The notes: generated by a model not told the origin, from the letters alone. Positions 7,133 to 16,783 are shown, counted from the first letter of the stretch. The stretch is 56,543 nucleotides of DNA from Muribaculaceae bacterium (GCA_017620885.1 JAGAUF010000105.1:1-56543); one strand, 5' to 3'. Translations and numbers: made by a program.

Positions 7133-10021
7133 TTATTTGCGGATGAGAACTTTCTTGCCGTTGATGATGTAGAGACCCGGAGCAAGGGCGTTTACATCGT
7201 CGGCATTGCCGTTGCGTACAACTACGATACCTGTCGCGGTATAGATGTCGAACGCCGACGCGTCGCCGTAGACTGCGTCGATAGCGTTGGTTTTCAGCGT
7301 GAAGGTGTAAGTAAACTCAGGATTCTTCACGTCGCCGACGGAGAATGTGCCTTCGGGAATTACGAGCGAGTATTCGCCTGCGCCGAGTTCATCGCCTGCC
7401 ATAGCCGTGAGGATAACCTCGCCGTTTTCACCGAGCGACGGCGTGTAATAGTGCACGTCGGGAGTATTGACATTGATGCGCGTGAACGATACCGCCACGT
7501 CTGCATCAACTGCGGTAGCTTTCAGGTCGTCGGCAAGGGTAAGCGTGAATTTAGCTGCCTCGTCAATAGAAATTTCGCCTTCGGCGGGAGTGATGGCCGG
7601 CTTGTTGATAACGATTGCCGGAGCTTTCGAGATGGTGTAGTTGAAGGTCATCATCTCGTTGGCCTCACCGTTCACGGTGTAAGCGCCGCCATATATGGTG
7701 AAGGTCACATCGCCTTCGGCGAGCTCTTCGCTGTTCTGGCGGGTGAACTTGACAATGTTGGCGGATTCGCCCAATTGGGTAGTGTACATAGTCATAGACA
7801 TACCCGCGCTGAGCGTTACGAAGGGATCTTCAGCGACAACGATTGTTGTTCCGGCGGGATACGTGATGGTGATCACGTCAAGATCAGTGGGAGCAACCTT
7901 GCCCTCAGCGGGGTTGATGACGGGTTTCTCAGACTCGGGAACAGCGATGGTAAATTTCCATGAAATTTCCTTAGCGTATGCAGTTCCGTCTACGGTAAGA
8001 GTGTTGGCAGGGATTGTAACGGTGTAAGTGCCGTTTTCAAGACCGGCAATATAGAAATAAGTGAGCTTGTTGCCGCTGGGGAGAACACCGAAGGGAGCGA
8101 AGTCAGTTCCGGCCTCGTTCTTGACAGTCACGCCGGTAGTCACGCCCGTAACAGTAGTGGCAGCGGGGAATTCGATAGAGAATTCGTCGATGTTTTTGGT
8201 AACGGTCTCGTTGTTGTCGGGAGTCGTGCCGTATTCACCGGTGATAACTCTCTTGACAGTCCATGTCTTGGTGTAAGCCGCGTTGGGAGTTCCGTTTACG
8301 ATGAAGAATCCTTCGGGGACAGTCATCTCGTAAGTGCCTGCTGCGGCTGTGAACGTCTCGTCCTGAAGGAATACCAACATAACGTTTGTAAGAGGAGTCG
8401 TCTCTGACTCGTCGGCGAGAGGCGAGGATTCGTCAACCTGTACCATTACCATTTCGCTTGAAATGGCGAGCTCGTTGCCTACTGCCGCACCGTTACGTTT
8501 CATAACGGCTTTGGCATCGCACGCATTGTTTTTCTCAACTTTTGCGGAAAGCTGCATCATCACGTCGATACCGCTTTCATTCCATCTTTCCTCGGGGGTG
8601 TATTCCGTACCCGGTTCGATATTGACGATAAGCGGAGCGATATTTACCGGCTGTACGGGGGCATCGCCTACTCTCCATGAGGTTTTGTATTCTTTGTTGG
8701 GCTGGCCGCCGAGATTGAAGAAACCGGCGGGGATGGTCATTTCATAGAGACCGTTGGCAAGTGTAGCGTCACCTTCGGGCATAGCGAACGCCATACGGAT
8801 CTGGCTGACAATTTCTTCGTCAGTGCTTCCTTCTGCAAGAGGAGCGACATCGCTGCCGTCCATAACCTGTAAAAATTGTGAATCCACCTTGATTGCGTTG
8901 CCGAAAGGCGCGCCGTCGAGCGTCATTACGATGGCGTCGGTGCAGGCGGTATTGAGAGAAACTGCACCGCTCATCTCATACTGTACGGTTACAGCACCGC
9001 CTTCCCAATATTCGGCCGCGGAGATTTCCTCGCCGGGATATGCAGAAATGATTTTGGAAGCGAAATCGACGGGTTCGACAACCGGAGCGCCGGCCTCGAT
9101 TGTGAAGAAATAAGTCACTTCGGGAGAGTTGCCGGGATTTTCCCAGTCGTTCATAATCTCGTCGGCGGTCTTGACATTGTTGAGCCAGAACTTGCCTGCG
9201 GGGATTACGAATTTGTATTCGCCGGGAGTGGAGAAGGGTTTGGGATCGACGCCGACAGTCATAAAGCTGAACGACACTTTCCCAGTCTCAGCATTGTAGT
9301 CAGGCCAATAGTTCTCAACGGTGGTCCAATCCTCGCCGTTCTTTTTGTAAAGGGTGTTCAGATCAAAGCATCCGTTGGAGATACCGTTGCAGGGCACGTT
9401 CCAGTTCACTTCAAGAGTGGAAATCTCTTTCAGCGTCTGGCCTGACTCAGGCACGAACGATACAATGAAGTCTCCGCCGGGCGTCGCAGCCTTCTCGTAG
9501 GTCACCTCCATATAAGCGATTTGCGGCTTTCCAGTTGAAGCTGTAAATTTTACAGCCGAAGCGGAACCGGTCCACGTAGCAGTACCAATCTTTGTGGTGG
9601 AATTTGAATCCATAACGACCTCGCCGGAGTCAGCGGAGACTGAAGCGGAGGTACTGAGGTTGCCGGAAGGACCGTAGGCCACGATTTTAGACATAGTGGC
9701 ACCTTCGGGAGCGGTGATGGTGAACCAACCCTGTGCGGATGAGAATATACGCACCTGCCATTCAGTGGTGATTTCACCGAACGTGCCTTTATACTTCCAG
9801 AGCTTCGGCTTCTGGGAATCCTGAACACCTTCCTTATCAAAGCCACACACAAACGAGAAATCGCCAACTTTAAAGGATTCTACCGGAGCATAATTACCGG
9901 AAGAAGCATCTTTAGTACCTTTAATATCGGCAGCATCGTTGAAGTTCAGCACAGCTGTTTCGGCGCTCGCGGCGAACGAGAATCCGAGAAGCACGGCCAA
10001 ACCAAGTAGAATTTTCTTCAT
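7133..10021 (-). CDS. Large secreted Ig-like repeat protein with type IX-like tail (962 aa)
   Basis: The signal peptide at residues 1-20 (MKKILLGLAVLLGFSFAASA) closely matches that of the 1128-aa neighbour. Residues ~22-180 form a distinct N-terminal beta domain (VLNFNDAADIKGT, then SAQGWFTITAPEGATMS) of the kind that precedes repeat regions in Bacteroidales surface proteins. Ig-like modules follow, with openings such as VPESGQTLKEIS, NPAEGKVAPTDL and TPAEGEISIDEA. The module YAKEISWKFT is shared with the 1128-aa protein, as are the last ~40 residues. Export by a type IX-like route is inferred from the tail. Function is unknown; no catalytic motif is recognised. Confidence 0.85.
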   Translation of the reverse strand: MKKILLGLAVLLGFSFAASAETAVLNFNDAADIKGTKDASSGNYAPVESFKVGDFSFVCGFDKEGVQDSQKPKLWKYKGTFGEITTEWQVRIFSSAQGWFTITAPEGATMSKIVAYGPSGNLSTSASVSADSGEVVMDSNSTTKIGTATWTGSASAVKFTASTGKPQIAYMEVTYEKAATPGGDFIVSFVPESGQTLKEISTLEVNWNVPCNGISNGCFDLNTLYKKNGEDWTTVENYWPDYNAETGKVSFSFMTVGVDPKPFSTPGEYKFVIPAGKFWLNNVKTADEIMNDWENPGNSPEVTYFFTIEAGAPVVEPVDFASKIISAYPGEEISAAEYWEGGAVTVQYEMSGAVSLNTACTDAIVMTLDGAPFGNAIKVDSQFLQVMDGSDVAPLAEGSTDEEIVSQIRMAFAMPEGDATLANGLYEMTIPAGFFNLGGQPNKEYKTSWRVGDAPVQPVNIAPLIVNIEPGTEYTPEERWNESGIDVMMQLSAKVEKNNACDAKAVMKRNGAAVGNELAISSEMVMVQVDESSPLADESETTPLTNVMLVFLQDETFTAAAGTYEMTVPEGFFIVNGTPNAAYTKTWTVKRVITGEYGTTPDNNETVTKNIDEFSIEFPAATTVTGVTTGVTVKNEAGTDFAPFGVLPSGNKLTYFYIAGLENGTYTVTIPANTLTVDGTAYAKEISWKFTIAVPESEKPVINPAEGKVAPTDLDVITITYPAGTTIVVAEDPFVTLSAGMSMTMYTTQLGESANIVKFTRQNSEELAEGDVTFTIYGGAYTVNGEANEMMTFNYTISKAPAIVINKPAITPAEGEISIDEAAKFTLTLADDLKATAVDADVAVSFTRINVNTPDVHYYTPSLGENGEVILTAMAGDELGAGEYSLVIPEGTFSVGDVKNPEFTYTFTLKTNAIDAVYGDASAFDIYTATGIVVVRNGNADDVNALAPGLYIINGKKVLIRK

Positions 10022-10224
10022 GCTTTTTGATGATTTAGTTAATGAATATATTGTTTAATTATTTGACTATTATGACTTTACGCCTCGCAACTGACGTCAG
10101 CATTGAGATCATATTACGGGCATTGACGATAATGGTACTATCCGGATGCAAATTTAACACATTAATTTATATGGCGCAAATATTCGGAGATAATTTTTTG
10201 AGTTTTTCGATTGATTGTGCCGGC
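10022..10224. other. Leader and upstream region of the 962-aa gene
   Basis: Noncoding. The first ~30 bp (a GATTTAGTTAAT-type leader) match the leader of the 1128-aa gene. An imperfect -7 box (AATATTTG on the minus strand, near 10173) follows a TATGGCGCAAA phrase also found upstream of the 1128-aa gene (6965-6974). A short ORF here is not credible. Confidence 0.4.
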
Positions 10225-10352
10225 AAAAAATCGCAATATTGATTTGTTCGGCCCCTACGGGGGCGAGAATTTATTTTATTGATTAACCGTGGGTGGCGCT
10301 CGCTAACGCTCGCTGACCCACAGCTACATTCTACGACCCCGACGGGGTCGCG
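10225..10352 (+). repeat. Dispersed multi-palindrome element, copy 2
   Basis: Second copy of the element at 321-442, in the same orientation. It carries GGCCCCTA-CGGGGGC, the long stem CCGTGGGT/GACCCACAG around a CGCTCGC-type inner hairpin, CTACATTCTACG, and a final GACCCC/GGGGTC hairpin. Stem sequences covary relative to copy 1. Confidence 0.7.
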
Positions 10353-10359
10353 CCAACCC

Positions 10360-10386
10360 CTAAGGACGTTAAGGATTTTAAGGACG
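10360..10386 (+). repeat. 9-bp tandem repeat, three units
   Basis: CTAAGGACG, TTAAGGATT and TTAAGGACG stand head to tail directly after palindrome element copy 2. It is the reverse-strand relative of the TCCTTAAAA array at 230-265. The remaining bases to 10459 hold only a small GC-rich hairpin. Confidence 0.65.
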
Positions 10387-10459
10387 ATAGAAGCCGCGCT
10401 GTTTGCGGCGACGAATCCCCGGACGAGGTCGCGCCTCCCCCATCTTTATTTTGCCGGAT

Positions 10460-11404
10460 TTAGCGGATGGCGCGGTGGGGATTTTCGAGATAATCCTGAT
10501 ATGCGAGGCGGATGCCGTCGCGCAACTCGGTTTTGTATTTCCATCCGAGCGCGGTAGCCTTCGAGACGTCGAGGAGTTTGCGCGGAGTACCGTTAGGACG
10601 CGTTGTGTCCCAGCGGATTTCGCCGTCATAGCCAATAATCTCAGCGACGAGTTCCGTCAGAGCCTTAATCGTTATCTCTTTGCCTGTTCCGGCGTTGACG
10701 GTCTCATTCCCGGAATAATTGTTCATCAGGAACAGACAGAGATCAGCGAGATCGTCCACATAAAGGAATTCGCGGAGTGGGGAGCCGTCGCCCCAACAGG
10801 TTACATAAGGCGCGCCGGATATTTTGGCGTTGTGGAAACGGTCGATGAGTGCCGGAAGGACGTGGGAGTGTTCGGGATGATAGTTATCGTTGGGGCCGTA
10901 TAGGTTCGTGGGCATTACGGAAATATAGTCCGTGCCGTACTGGCGGTTGAGGTATTCACAGTATTTGAGCCCTGAAATTTTTGCGAGGGCGTATGCCTCG
11001 TTGGTGGGTTCGAGCGAAGAGGTGAGAAGGCATGATTCAGGCATCGGCTGGGGAGCGAGCCGGGGATAGATGCAGGAAGAGCCGAGGAAAAGGAGTTTGC
11101 AGCAACCGTTTTTCCAAGCGGCGTGTATGACGTTCATTTCGAGCATCATATTATCATACATAAAATCTGCCAAAGCGTCGCGGTTTGCCACGATACCTCC
11201 TACTTTGGCGGCTGCGAGGAAGACATATTCCGGTTTTTCGGCGGCAAAGAACTCTTCTACTTTATCCTGCCGGGTCAAGTCGAGCTCGGCATGCGTTCGC
11301 GTAATGATATTGTTGTATCCTGCGTTTTTCAAGGCACGGACAATGGCTGAACCGACCATACCGCGATGACCGGCCACATAAATTTTAGCATCTTTCTTCA
11401 TCAT
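10460..11404 (-). CDS. fcl: GDP-L-fucose synthase
   Basis: Cytosolic epimerase/reductase that converts GDP-4-keto-6-deoxy-D-mannose to GDP-L-fucose with NADPH, the second step after Gmd. The 314-aa length is normal. A Rossmann glycine motif GHRGMVGSA is at residues ~13-21, the catalytic Ser in FLGSSCIYP near 110, and the YxxxK dyad in YALAK near 140, followed by MPTNLYGPNDNYH. It is the last gene of the exopolysaccharide operon, 12 bp after gmd. GDP-fucose would feed capsule or surface glycan fucosylation. Confidence 0.96.
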   Translation of the reverse strand: MMKKDAKIYVAGHRGMVGSAIVRALKNAGYNNIITRTHAELDLTRQDKVEEFFAAEKPEYVFLAAAKVGGIVANRDALADFMYDNMMLEMNVIHAAWKNGCCKLLFLGSSCIYPRLAPQPMPESCLLTSSLEPTNEAYALAKISGLKYCEYLNRQYGTDYISVMPTNLYGPNDNYHPEHSHVLPALIDRFHNAKISGAPYVTCWGDGSPLREFLYVDDLADLCLFLMNNYSGNETVNAGTGKEITIKALTELVAEIIGYDGEIRWDTTRPNGTPRKLLDVSKATALGWKYKTELRDGIRLAYQDYLENPHRAIR

Positions 11405-11416
11405 AAAAAACCGGGA

Positions 11417-12508
11417 TTATTTTACGATACCTTTTTCGAGATATTCTACGAGGTTACGTTTTATATGCTCGTCGGCGCGTTCGATGGCCACTTTCTCCAT
11501 ATCGGAGTCGACCATAAGACGGACAAGCTGCTCAAAGCTTGTTTTCTGCGGATTCCAGCCGAGTTCCCGCCGTGCTTTCGATGGGTCACCCCAAAGGTTT
11601 ACGACATCTGTCGGGCGGTAGAAATCGGGCGACACTTCTACAAGCACTTTGCCTGTCTTGACGTCGATGCCTTTCTCGTCGGCGCCCTCCCCTTCCCAAC
11701 GCAGTTCTATGCCGGCATATCGGAAGGCAAGCGTGGCGAAATCGCGCACAGAGTGCTGTTCGCCGGTAGCGATGACGAAATCTTCGGGCTTCTCGTTCTG
11801 GAGGATGAGCCACATACACTCCACATAGTCGCGCGCATAACCCCAGTCACGCATCGAAGAGAGATTGCCGAGATAAAGCTTGTCCTGCTTTCCTTGCGCG
11901 ATGCGTGCGGCGGCGAGGGTAATTTTACGGGTGACGAAAGTCTCGCCACGGCGTTCGCTTTCGTGATTGAAGAGGATGCCGGAGCAACAGAACATATTGT
12001 AAGCCTCGCGATATTCTCGCACAATCCAGAATCCGTAGAGCTTTGCTACGGCGTAAGGAGAATAGGGATGAAACGGTGTTTCCTCGTTCTGCGGCACTTG
12101 TTCCACTTTGCCGTAAAGTTCGGATGTCGAGGCCTGATAAATTCGGCATTTGTCGGCGAGGCCGCACTGCCGGACGGCTTCAAGTATGCGGAGAACGCCG
12201 GTCGCATCCACCTGAGCGGTATATTCCGGGCAGTCAAACGATACCTGAACGTGGCTCTGTGCGGCGAGGTTATATATCTCGTCGGGGCGCACTTTTGCGA
12301 TGACCTGCATAATCGAAAGTGAGTCAGAGAGGTCGGCGTAATGGAGATGAAAAGCCGGGTTGTCTTCGAGATGGGCTATTCGTTCGCGGAAATCCACGGA
12401 AGAGCGCCGGATTGTACCGTGCACCTGATACCCTTTCTCAAGGAGGAATTCGGACAGATAAGAGCCGTCCTGACCGGTCACACCGGTGATTAAAGCAGTC
12501 TTTGCCAT
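11417..12508 (-). CDS. gmd: GDP-mannose 4,6-dehydratase
   Basis: Cytosolic short-chain dehydrogenase/reductase that makes GDP-4-keto-6-deoxymannose from GDP-mannose, the substrate of the next gene. The 363-aa length is typical. It shows the NADP motif [11 protein letters not shown] at residues ~8-18, RRSS near 35, the catalytic region [20 protein letters not shown] near 130, and the YxxxK dyad in YAVAK near 155. The gene lies 12 bp upstream of fcl. A hairpin (12540-12570) sits just before its start, so its level may differ from that of the upstream genes. Confidence 0.97.
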   Translation of the reverse strand: MAKTALITGVTGQDGSYLSEFLLEKGYQVHGTIRRSSVDFRERIAHLEDNPAFHLHYADLSDSLSIMQVIAKVRPDEIYNLAAQSHVQVSFDCPEYTAQVDATGVLRILEAVRQCGLADKCRIYQASTSELYGKVEQVPQNEETPFHPYSPYAVAKLYGFWIVREYREAYNMFCCSGILFNHESERRGETFVTRKITLAAARIAQGKQDKLYLGNLSSMRDWGYARDYVECMWLILQNEKPEDFVIATGEQHSVRDFATLAFRYAGIELRWEGEGADEKGIDVKTGKVLVEVSPDFYRPTDVVNLWGDPSKARRELGWNPQKTSFEQLVRLMVDSDMEKVAIERADEHIKRNLVEYLEKGIVK

Positions 12509-12539
12509 ATATTTGTCTTTCTTCTTTTTACTTTACCTA

Positions 12540-12570
12540 CCGGCGAGGCTCCATAAACGTGGAGCGCCGG
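12540..12570 (-). terminator. Intercistronic hairpin between the phosphatase gene and gmd
   Basis: Stem CCGGCG plus CTCCA pairs with TGGAG plus CGCCGG across a short loop. It lies 13 bp after the phosphatase stop. No T-run follows, so read-through attenuation or mRNA stabilisation is more likely than full termination. Confidence 0.45.
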
Positions 12571-12583
12571 GACGATGAATTAT

Positions 12584-13300
12584 TCAGAACTCCGGCTCGG
12601 GGAGGGCGATAAGACGATCGACCGCCTTAGCCGAAGTCTTTCCGTCTAATTGACGAGCGAGAGCGCTGTTTCTATGCATATCGGACCCGAATACAGTAAC
12701 GTACCCCTCCTTGAGGAGCCATTCGGCCTTCTTCTTTGCCGTATCGCCATAGAATCCGGTGAGCGAGCCATAGTTTATCTGGAACTTGACGCCACGGTCA
12801 ATCAAGGATTTGTAATCATCCTTATCCATATAGATATAACGCTCGGGGTGGGCCAAAAGTATATATAATCCGGCCGAATTGATTTCAGCGAGGAGTGAGT
12901 CGAAATTGGAGGGGGGATTGAAATATGAGGTCTCGACGAGGAGATGGTCCTGTCCCTTTCCGATAGGGAGCAGGATTCCGCTCTTCAGACGCTTTTCAAA
13001 GAGCGAATCGAGCATATTTTCGGCTGCGAGATGCAGTTTGATCGGGCCGGTGTAAGCCTCACTGAGGGATGCGAAGACGTCGCGAAGATGTTCGGGTGTG
13101 TTGGGGACATCCTCCATAATATGAGGCGTGAGCCAAAGTTCTCGCAGGCCGGCTTCTTCGAATGTTTTGAGGGCTCTGAGGGAATCTTCTATTTTACGGA
13201 TACCGTCGTCCACACCGGGGAGGACGTGCGAGTGGAAATCTGTGCGCCCGTTGAGAAATCCGGTGCTGCGTAGAATTTTAGTTTGGGAAAAAATTGACAT
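12584..13300 (-). CDS. PHP-family tyrosine-protein phosphatase (CpsB/YwqE type)
   Basis: Metal-dependent phosphatase that removes phosphate from the tyrosine tail of the BY-kinase encoded upstream, so controlling polymer length and export. At 238 aa it fits CpsB/YwqE (~240-255). The PHP motifs are all present: DFHSHVLPGVDDG near residue 22, a TPH metal ligand near 57, VETSYF near 130, LAHPERY near 150 and GSDMHR near 205. It is cytosolic, with no signal peptide. It lies 144 bp after the kinase gene, with a hairpin in the gap. Confidence 0.93.
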   Translation of the reverse strand: MSIFSQTKILRSTGFLNGRTDFHSHVLPGVDDGIRKIEDSLRALKTFEEAGLRELWLTPHIMEDVPNTPEHLRDVFASLSEAYTGPIKLHLAAENMLDSLFEKRLKSGILLPIGKGQDHLLVETSYFNPPSNFDSLLAEINSAGLYILLAHPERYIYMDKDDYKSLIDRGVKFQINYGSLTGFYGDTAKKKAEWLLKEGYVTVFGSDMHRNSALARQLDGKTSAKAVDRLIALPEPEF

Positions 13301-13372
13301 ATAGTATAAAAATCAAGATGAGTGGTGAATGATGATTATGCCGTGACGACTTGCGTAGCTGTGAAAGAGAGA

Positions 13373-13412
13373 AGAGGGAGCGCCGAATCGGGAAGATTCC
13401 GGCACGCCCTCT
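13373..13412 (-). terminator. Intercistronic hairpin after the BY-kinase gene
   Basis: A ~17-bp imperfect stem (AGAGGG...CCCTCT with inner GCCG/CGGC) is followed on the minus strand by TTCTCTCTTTC. It is probably a partial terminator or mRNA 3'-end stabiliser within the operon. Confidence 0.5.
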
Positions 13413-13444
13413 GTATTGTTAGAGACTGCGAGCTCATAGAGCTA

Positions 13445-15919
13445 TTAATCTTCGTTGAAATAGCTGTGATAGTAGTGGGAGCCGTAATATCCCTTACCGT
13501 AGTAGCCCTTGCCGTAGTAAGAACCGCTTTCATCAGTGATGCAGTTGAGTATGGTACAGAAATGTACCTGACTGTTTTCTCTGATGAGCGCCGAGAGATC
13601 GGGCACAAGAGCCTTTTCAAAGAGGCCGGCACGCACAATGAAGAGAACTCTGTCGGCATAGCGAGTGAAGAGCTTAGCATCGACAACCATATTGACCGGC
13701 GGACAGTCGATAAATACGCAGTCGTATTCCTTCTTCGCTTCGTCGAGGAGCACGGCGATGCGGTCGGATTCAAGAAGCTCGGCGGGGTTTGGAGGCACTT
13801 TTCCGACAGGGATGACATCGAGGCCGGGATGCTCGTCTATAGTGCGGATATAATCTCTCCAGTTGTCGCTTTCGCCACGAAGATAGTTGGCGAGGCCAGA
13901 GGAAGGGGTATTGACGACTTTTGACACTGAAGCGTGGCGCATATCGCCGTCTATGAGAAGCACTCTCTGCTTTTTGAGAGCCATCGACGCCGTGAGATTG
14001 ACAGATATGAAGCTCTTGCCCGAACCGGCGTTGAATGATGTGGTCATAAGGACGGGCGCCAGTCCGTCTTTGGCATCCGCCATAAACTCGACGTTGCTTC
14101 TCACGACGCGGAAAGCCTCGTTGATGATATTTCTGTGACCCTCCTTGACAACGATTGAAATACTGTCTTCTTCCTCATTCTTCTTCTTTCGACTTGAGAA
14201 TTGCTTGGTAATTCTTTTGACTTTAGAAGCCTTCTTATACAACGGCACTTCGCCGGCGAAGGGTGCGGGCACACTCTCGATGTCCTTGCGGGAGTGTACC
14301 TTCGTGTCCATATTCTGACGGATGAATATAACTATCCCGGGAATTAGGAGTCCGAAGATGAATGATACGGCGAGGATGATCAATGTCTTCGGAGCTATCG
14401 GCGTCATTGGACCCATAGGAGGCGTGATGACACGAGTATTATAAGCTGTGAAGGCCTGCGAGAGTTCGTTCTCTTCGAGTTTCTGAAGGAGGAACATATA
14501 GAGAGCCTCTTTCACCTTCTGCTGACGTTCGGCTGAGAGGAGGTATTTTGCCTGCGTAGGCGCCGAAGCGATCTGCGAACGAGAATCCTGAAGTGAGGAT
14601 TCCGTGTTGCGCAGAGATGTGGAGAGGGATACGATCTGTCCGTTAACCGCGGTGATAATCGACTTTCTCAATCCGGCGAGAGTCTTGTCGTATTCCATCA
14701 CGAGGGGGTTATTGGCAGAAGAGCTTGATTCCCAGTTGTTGCGGTCGAGCAAGATCGTGTTGTATTTTGTTATCAGTGTCTCGATATTGAGGTCACCGAT
14801 ACCGGTGTTAGCGGGAATGATTTCGTTATTGTTGGCGGAGTTTCCGAGGTAGTCCTTGACGTATCTGGCCATCGCGAGACGGTTGCTGAGGTCAAGAACC
14901 TGTTGGTCGGAATTTACGGCCTGCTGGAGATATACCTCGGAGGCACGCTCTACGTCGGGGATAAGATTGTCGGATTTATAATCAGATATATCGGAATCGA
15001 CGGAGCCGAGTTCCTGCTCAATGACGGCGAGACGGTCGTGGATGAAGCGCGTCGTAGCGACAGCAATCTGATTCTTGTCTTCCATCCAGTCCTCGTTATA
15101 TACGTCGATGAGCATATTGAGGACGGCGGTGGCACGGCGGTAGGAAACGTCGTTGAATGTCAATTCTATTACGTCGGCGTATTTGCTGGGCTGCGATCCT
15201 TTGAGCTTTGCATAGAAGGCATCGGAAGTGGCAGTTAAAGGATTGTGGGTCACTTTTATAGTAATCGGTTCCGAGATTCGTCCGGTGAATTTTCCGTTGG
15301 GACGTACGATAAGGCGTCCGATGGGAGAACGGTAAGTTTTAAAGCTCGGACGCAGTGTGCGCACATTGTTATAGCGTGTTTCCTTACCATCGACTGTCTT
15401 GCTGAAATCGGAAAGACGCGCGTTGCCGTCGGGGGACAGTTCTATGACAAACGACGCTTTCACATCATCGGGGATGTCAGGCATCTCCACCTCTATCGGG
15501 CAGTCGTCGCCATAAAGCGTCACAGGGTGAAAACGCCCTTCCTGCTCGTAATTTATATATAGTTTCAGACGTTCAACCACCTCGTTCATCAGAGCCGGGG
15601 AGGTGAAGACGAAGAGCTCATTATCGACATCGGTAGAAGAGGTCATAAGCCCCAGACTTGAGAAGGCCTCGGAGATGTCGGCCGACGAGCCCGATTTCTG
15701 ATCTTGGACAATTACGGAAGCCGTACGAGTGTATACCGGCTGCTGACGAAGCGCATAGAACGCACCGCAGGCACAACACACTACAATTGAAACGAGAAAC
15801 CATGGCCATGCTTTGACGCAATGGCGCAAAAATGCTTTTACATCAAACGTGGATACCTCCGGTTCGATGACTTCGGCGACGGTATTCACGCTCGGATAAT
15901 TCTGCGAATTAGATTCCAT
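13445..15919 (-). CDS. Polysaccharide co-polymerase with tyrosine autokinase (Wzz/BY-kinase)
   Basis: Inner-membrane protein that sets exopolysaccharide chain length and couples it to export. A Wzz domain follows TM1 (residues ~34-56), a long periplasmic coiled-coil region spans ~60-500, and TM2 is at ~510-531. The cytosolic kinase has Walker A NAGSGKS (~627-633), Walker A' VLLIDGDMR (~652-660) and Walker B CVFIDCPP (~736-743). The C-terminus (~798-823) is a tyrosine cluster built on repeated YYGKG units, the sites of autophosphorylation in this family. At 824 aa it is of standard length for the fused type. It lies 21 bp after the exporter gene and upstream of the matching phosphatase. Confidence 0.95.
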   Translation of the reverse strand: MESNSQNYPSVNTVAEVIEPEVSTFDVKAFLRHCVKAWPWFLVSIVVCCACGAFYALRQQPVYTRTASVIVQDQKSGSSADISEAFSSLGLMTSSTDVDNELFVFTSPALMNEVVERLKLYINYEQEGRFHPVTLYGDDCPIEVEMPDIPDDVKASFVIELSPDGNARLSDFSKTVDGKETRYNNVRTLRPSFKTYRSPIGRLIVRPNGKFTGRISEPITIKVTHNPLTATSDAFYAKLKGSQPSKYADVIELTFNDVSYRRATAVLNMLIDVYNEDWMEDKNQIAVATTRFIHDRLAVIEQELGSVDSDISDYKSDNLIPDVERASEVYLQQAVNSDQQVLDLSNRLAMARYVKDYLGNSANNNEIIPANTGIGDLNIETLITKYNTILLDRNNWESSSSANNPLVMEYDKTLAGLRKSIITAVNGQIVSLSTSLRNTESSLQDSRSQIASAPTQAKYLLSAERQQKVKEALYMFLLQKLEENELSQAFTAYNTRVITPPMGPMTPIAPKTLIILAVSFIFGLLIPGIVIFIRQNMDTKVHSRKDIESVPAPFAGEVPLYKKASKVKRITKQFSSRKKKNEEEDSISIVVKEGHRNIINEAFRVVRSNVEFMADAKDGLAPVLMTTSFNAGSGKSFISVNLTASMALKKQRVLLIDGDMRHASVSKVVNTPSSGLANYLRGESDNWRDYIRTIDEHPGLDVIPVGKVPPNPAELLESDRIAVLLDEAKKEYDCVFIDCPPVNMVVDAKLFTRYADRVLFIVRAGLFEKALVPDLSALIRENSQVHFCTILNCITDESGSYYGKGYYGKGYYGSHYYHSYFNED

Positions 15920-15940
15920 ATATCAGGATTCTGTGGGTAT

Positions 15941-16783
15941 TTACTTGAATATTAGAACTGCAATTGAGGTGAGAAGGGAAGCGACCGACACCCAGAACGG
16001 AGCCGAGAGGACATTATTGCCATTGACTGTCGTCTGGCGTTTCTTGACGTTGTTGGGCTCGACGTATACTATGTCTTCCTGCTGAAGATAATAAGCCGGA
16101 GAATTCATAAACTGCGAGCCTTTAGTAAGGTCGATGCGATATGTATTGCGTTTTCCGTTTTCCTCACGAATCACGAGGACGTTCTGGCGCTGTCCCTGAA
16201 TATCAAGGTCGCCGGCCATAGCGAGGGCATCGAGGATTGTGAGGTGGTCGCGGTTGTAGTTGTAGCGTCCGGGACTCCGCACCTCACCGAGGACGCTGAT
16301 ACCGGTGTTGAGGAATTCGACTATAACGACAGGATTCTGAAGCAGTCCGCGTCCTTCGAGCTGTCCTTTGATGAATCCGGCCAGCTCCGAGCGAGTCATT
16401 CCGGCAATCTGAAGAGTGCCGAGCACGGGGAAGTCGATCGTACCCTCCGGCGAAACGGTGTAGGAAGTCTGCGACTCCTGCGATGTCATGCTTCCGGCCA
16501 CATTGTTGTTTTCACGTCTTGTGGTGGAATTGCCGACACGCGTCTGATTTACGGTAAGATTAAACAGGCGTCCGAGTTCGGGATCGGTAGAAGAAACAAG
16601 GATACTGATTTTATCTTCAGGACGCACTTTTATGGCGTTCTGCGCGTTGGTAATATTCGTTACATTGGTATCCACATCTTGGAAATAAGCCACGTCCTGC
16701 GGTGCCTTGCAAGATGGAAGAATCATAGACAGAAGGATACCGCCAATCAATAATATTCGGGTTGATAATTTATTTTTTTTCAT
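15941..16783 (-). CDS. Polysaccharide export lipoprotein (Wza/BexD family)
   Basis: Outer-membrane exporter subunit that carries polymer across the periplasm and outer membrane with the Wzz/BY-kinase. A lipoprotein signal is seen with lipobox ILPSC (Cys25). The poly-export domain begins at KVRPEDKISILVSS (~residue 53) and an SLBB-type domain at VLGEVRSPGRYNYNRDHL (~165). A C-terminal hydrophobic helix (WVSVASLLTSIAVLIF, ~264-279) is the amphipathic/TM segment used by Wza-type pores. The 280-aa length is usual in Bacteroidales. It is the first gene of the operon, read from the promoter at 17001-17032 through a ~210-nt leader. Confidence 0.93.
   Translation of the reverse strand: MKKNKLSTRILLIGGILLSMILPSCKAPQDVAYFQDVDTNVTNITNAQNAIKVRPEDKISILVSSTDPELGRLFNLTVNQTRVGNSTTRRENNNVAGSMTSQESQTSYTVSPEGTIDFPVLGTLQIAGMTRSELAGFIKGQLEGRGLLQNPVVIVEFLNTGISVLGEVRSPGRYNYNRDHLTILDALAMAGDLDIQGQRQNVLVIREENGKRNTYRIDLTKGSQFMNSPAYYLQQEDIVYVEPNNVKKRQTTVNGNNVLSAPFWVSVASLLTSIAVLIFK

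Noticed and set aside
7076-7963. 295-codon plus-strand ORF opposite the 962-aa gene
   Set aside because: Antisense shadow with no signal peptide or family resemblance.
11366-12322. 318-codon plus-strand ORF opposite gmd
   Set aside because: gmd has all family motifs on the other strand; this ORF has none.
13447-13525. Tandem repeat at the end of the kinase gene
   Set aside because: It encodes the YYGKG tyrosine cluster normal for BY-kinases, not a mobile or CRISPR-like repeat.
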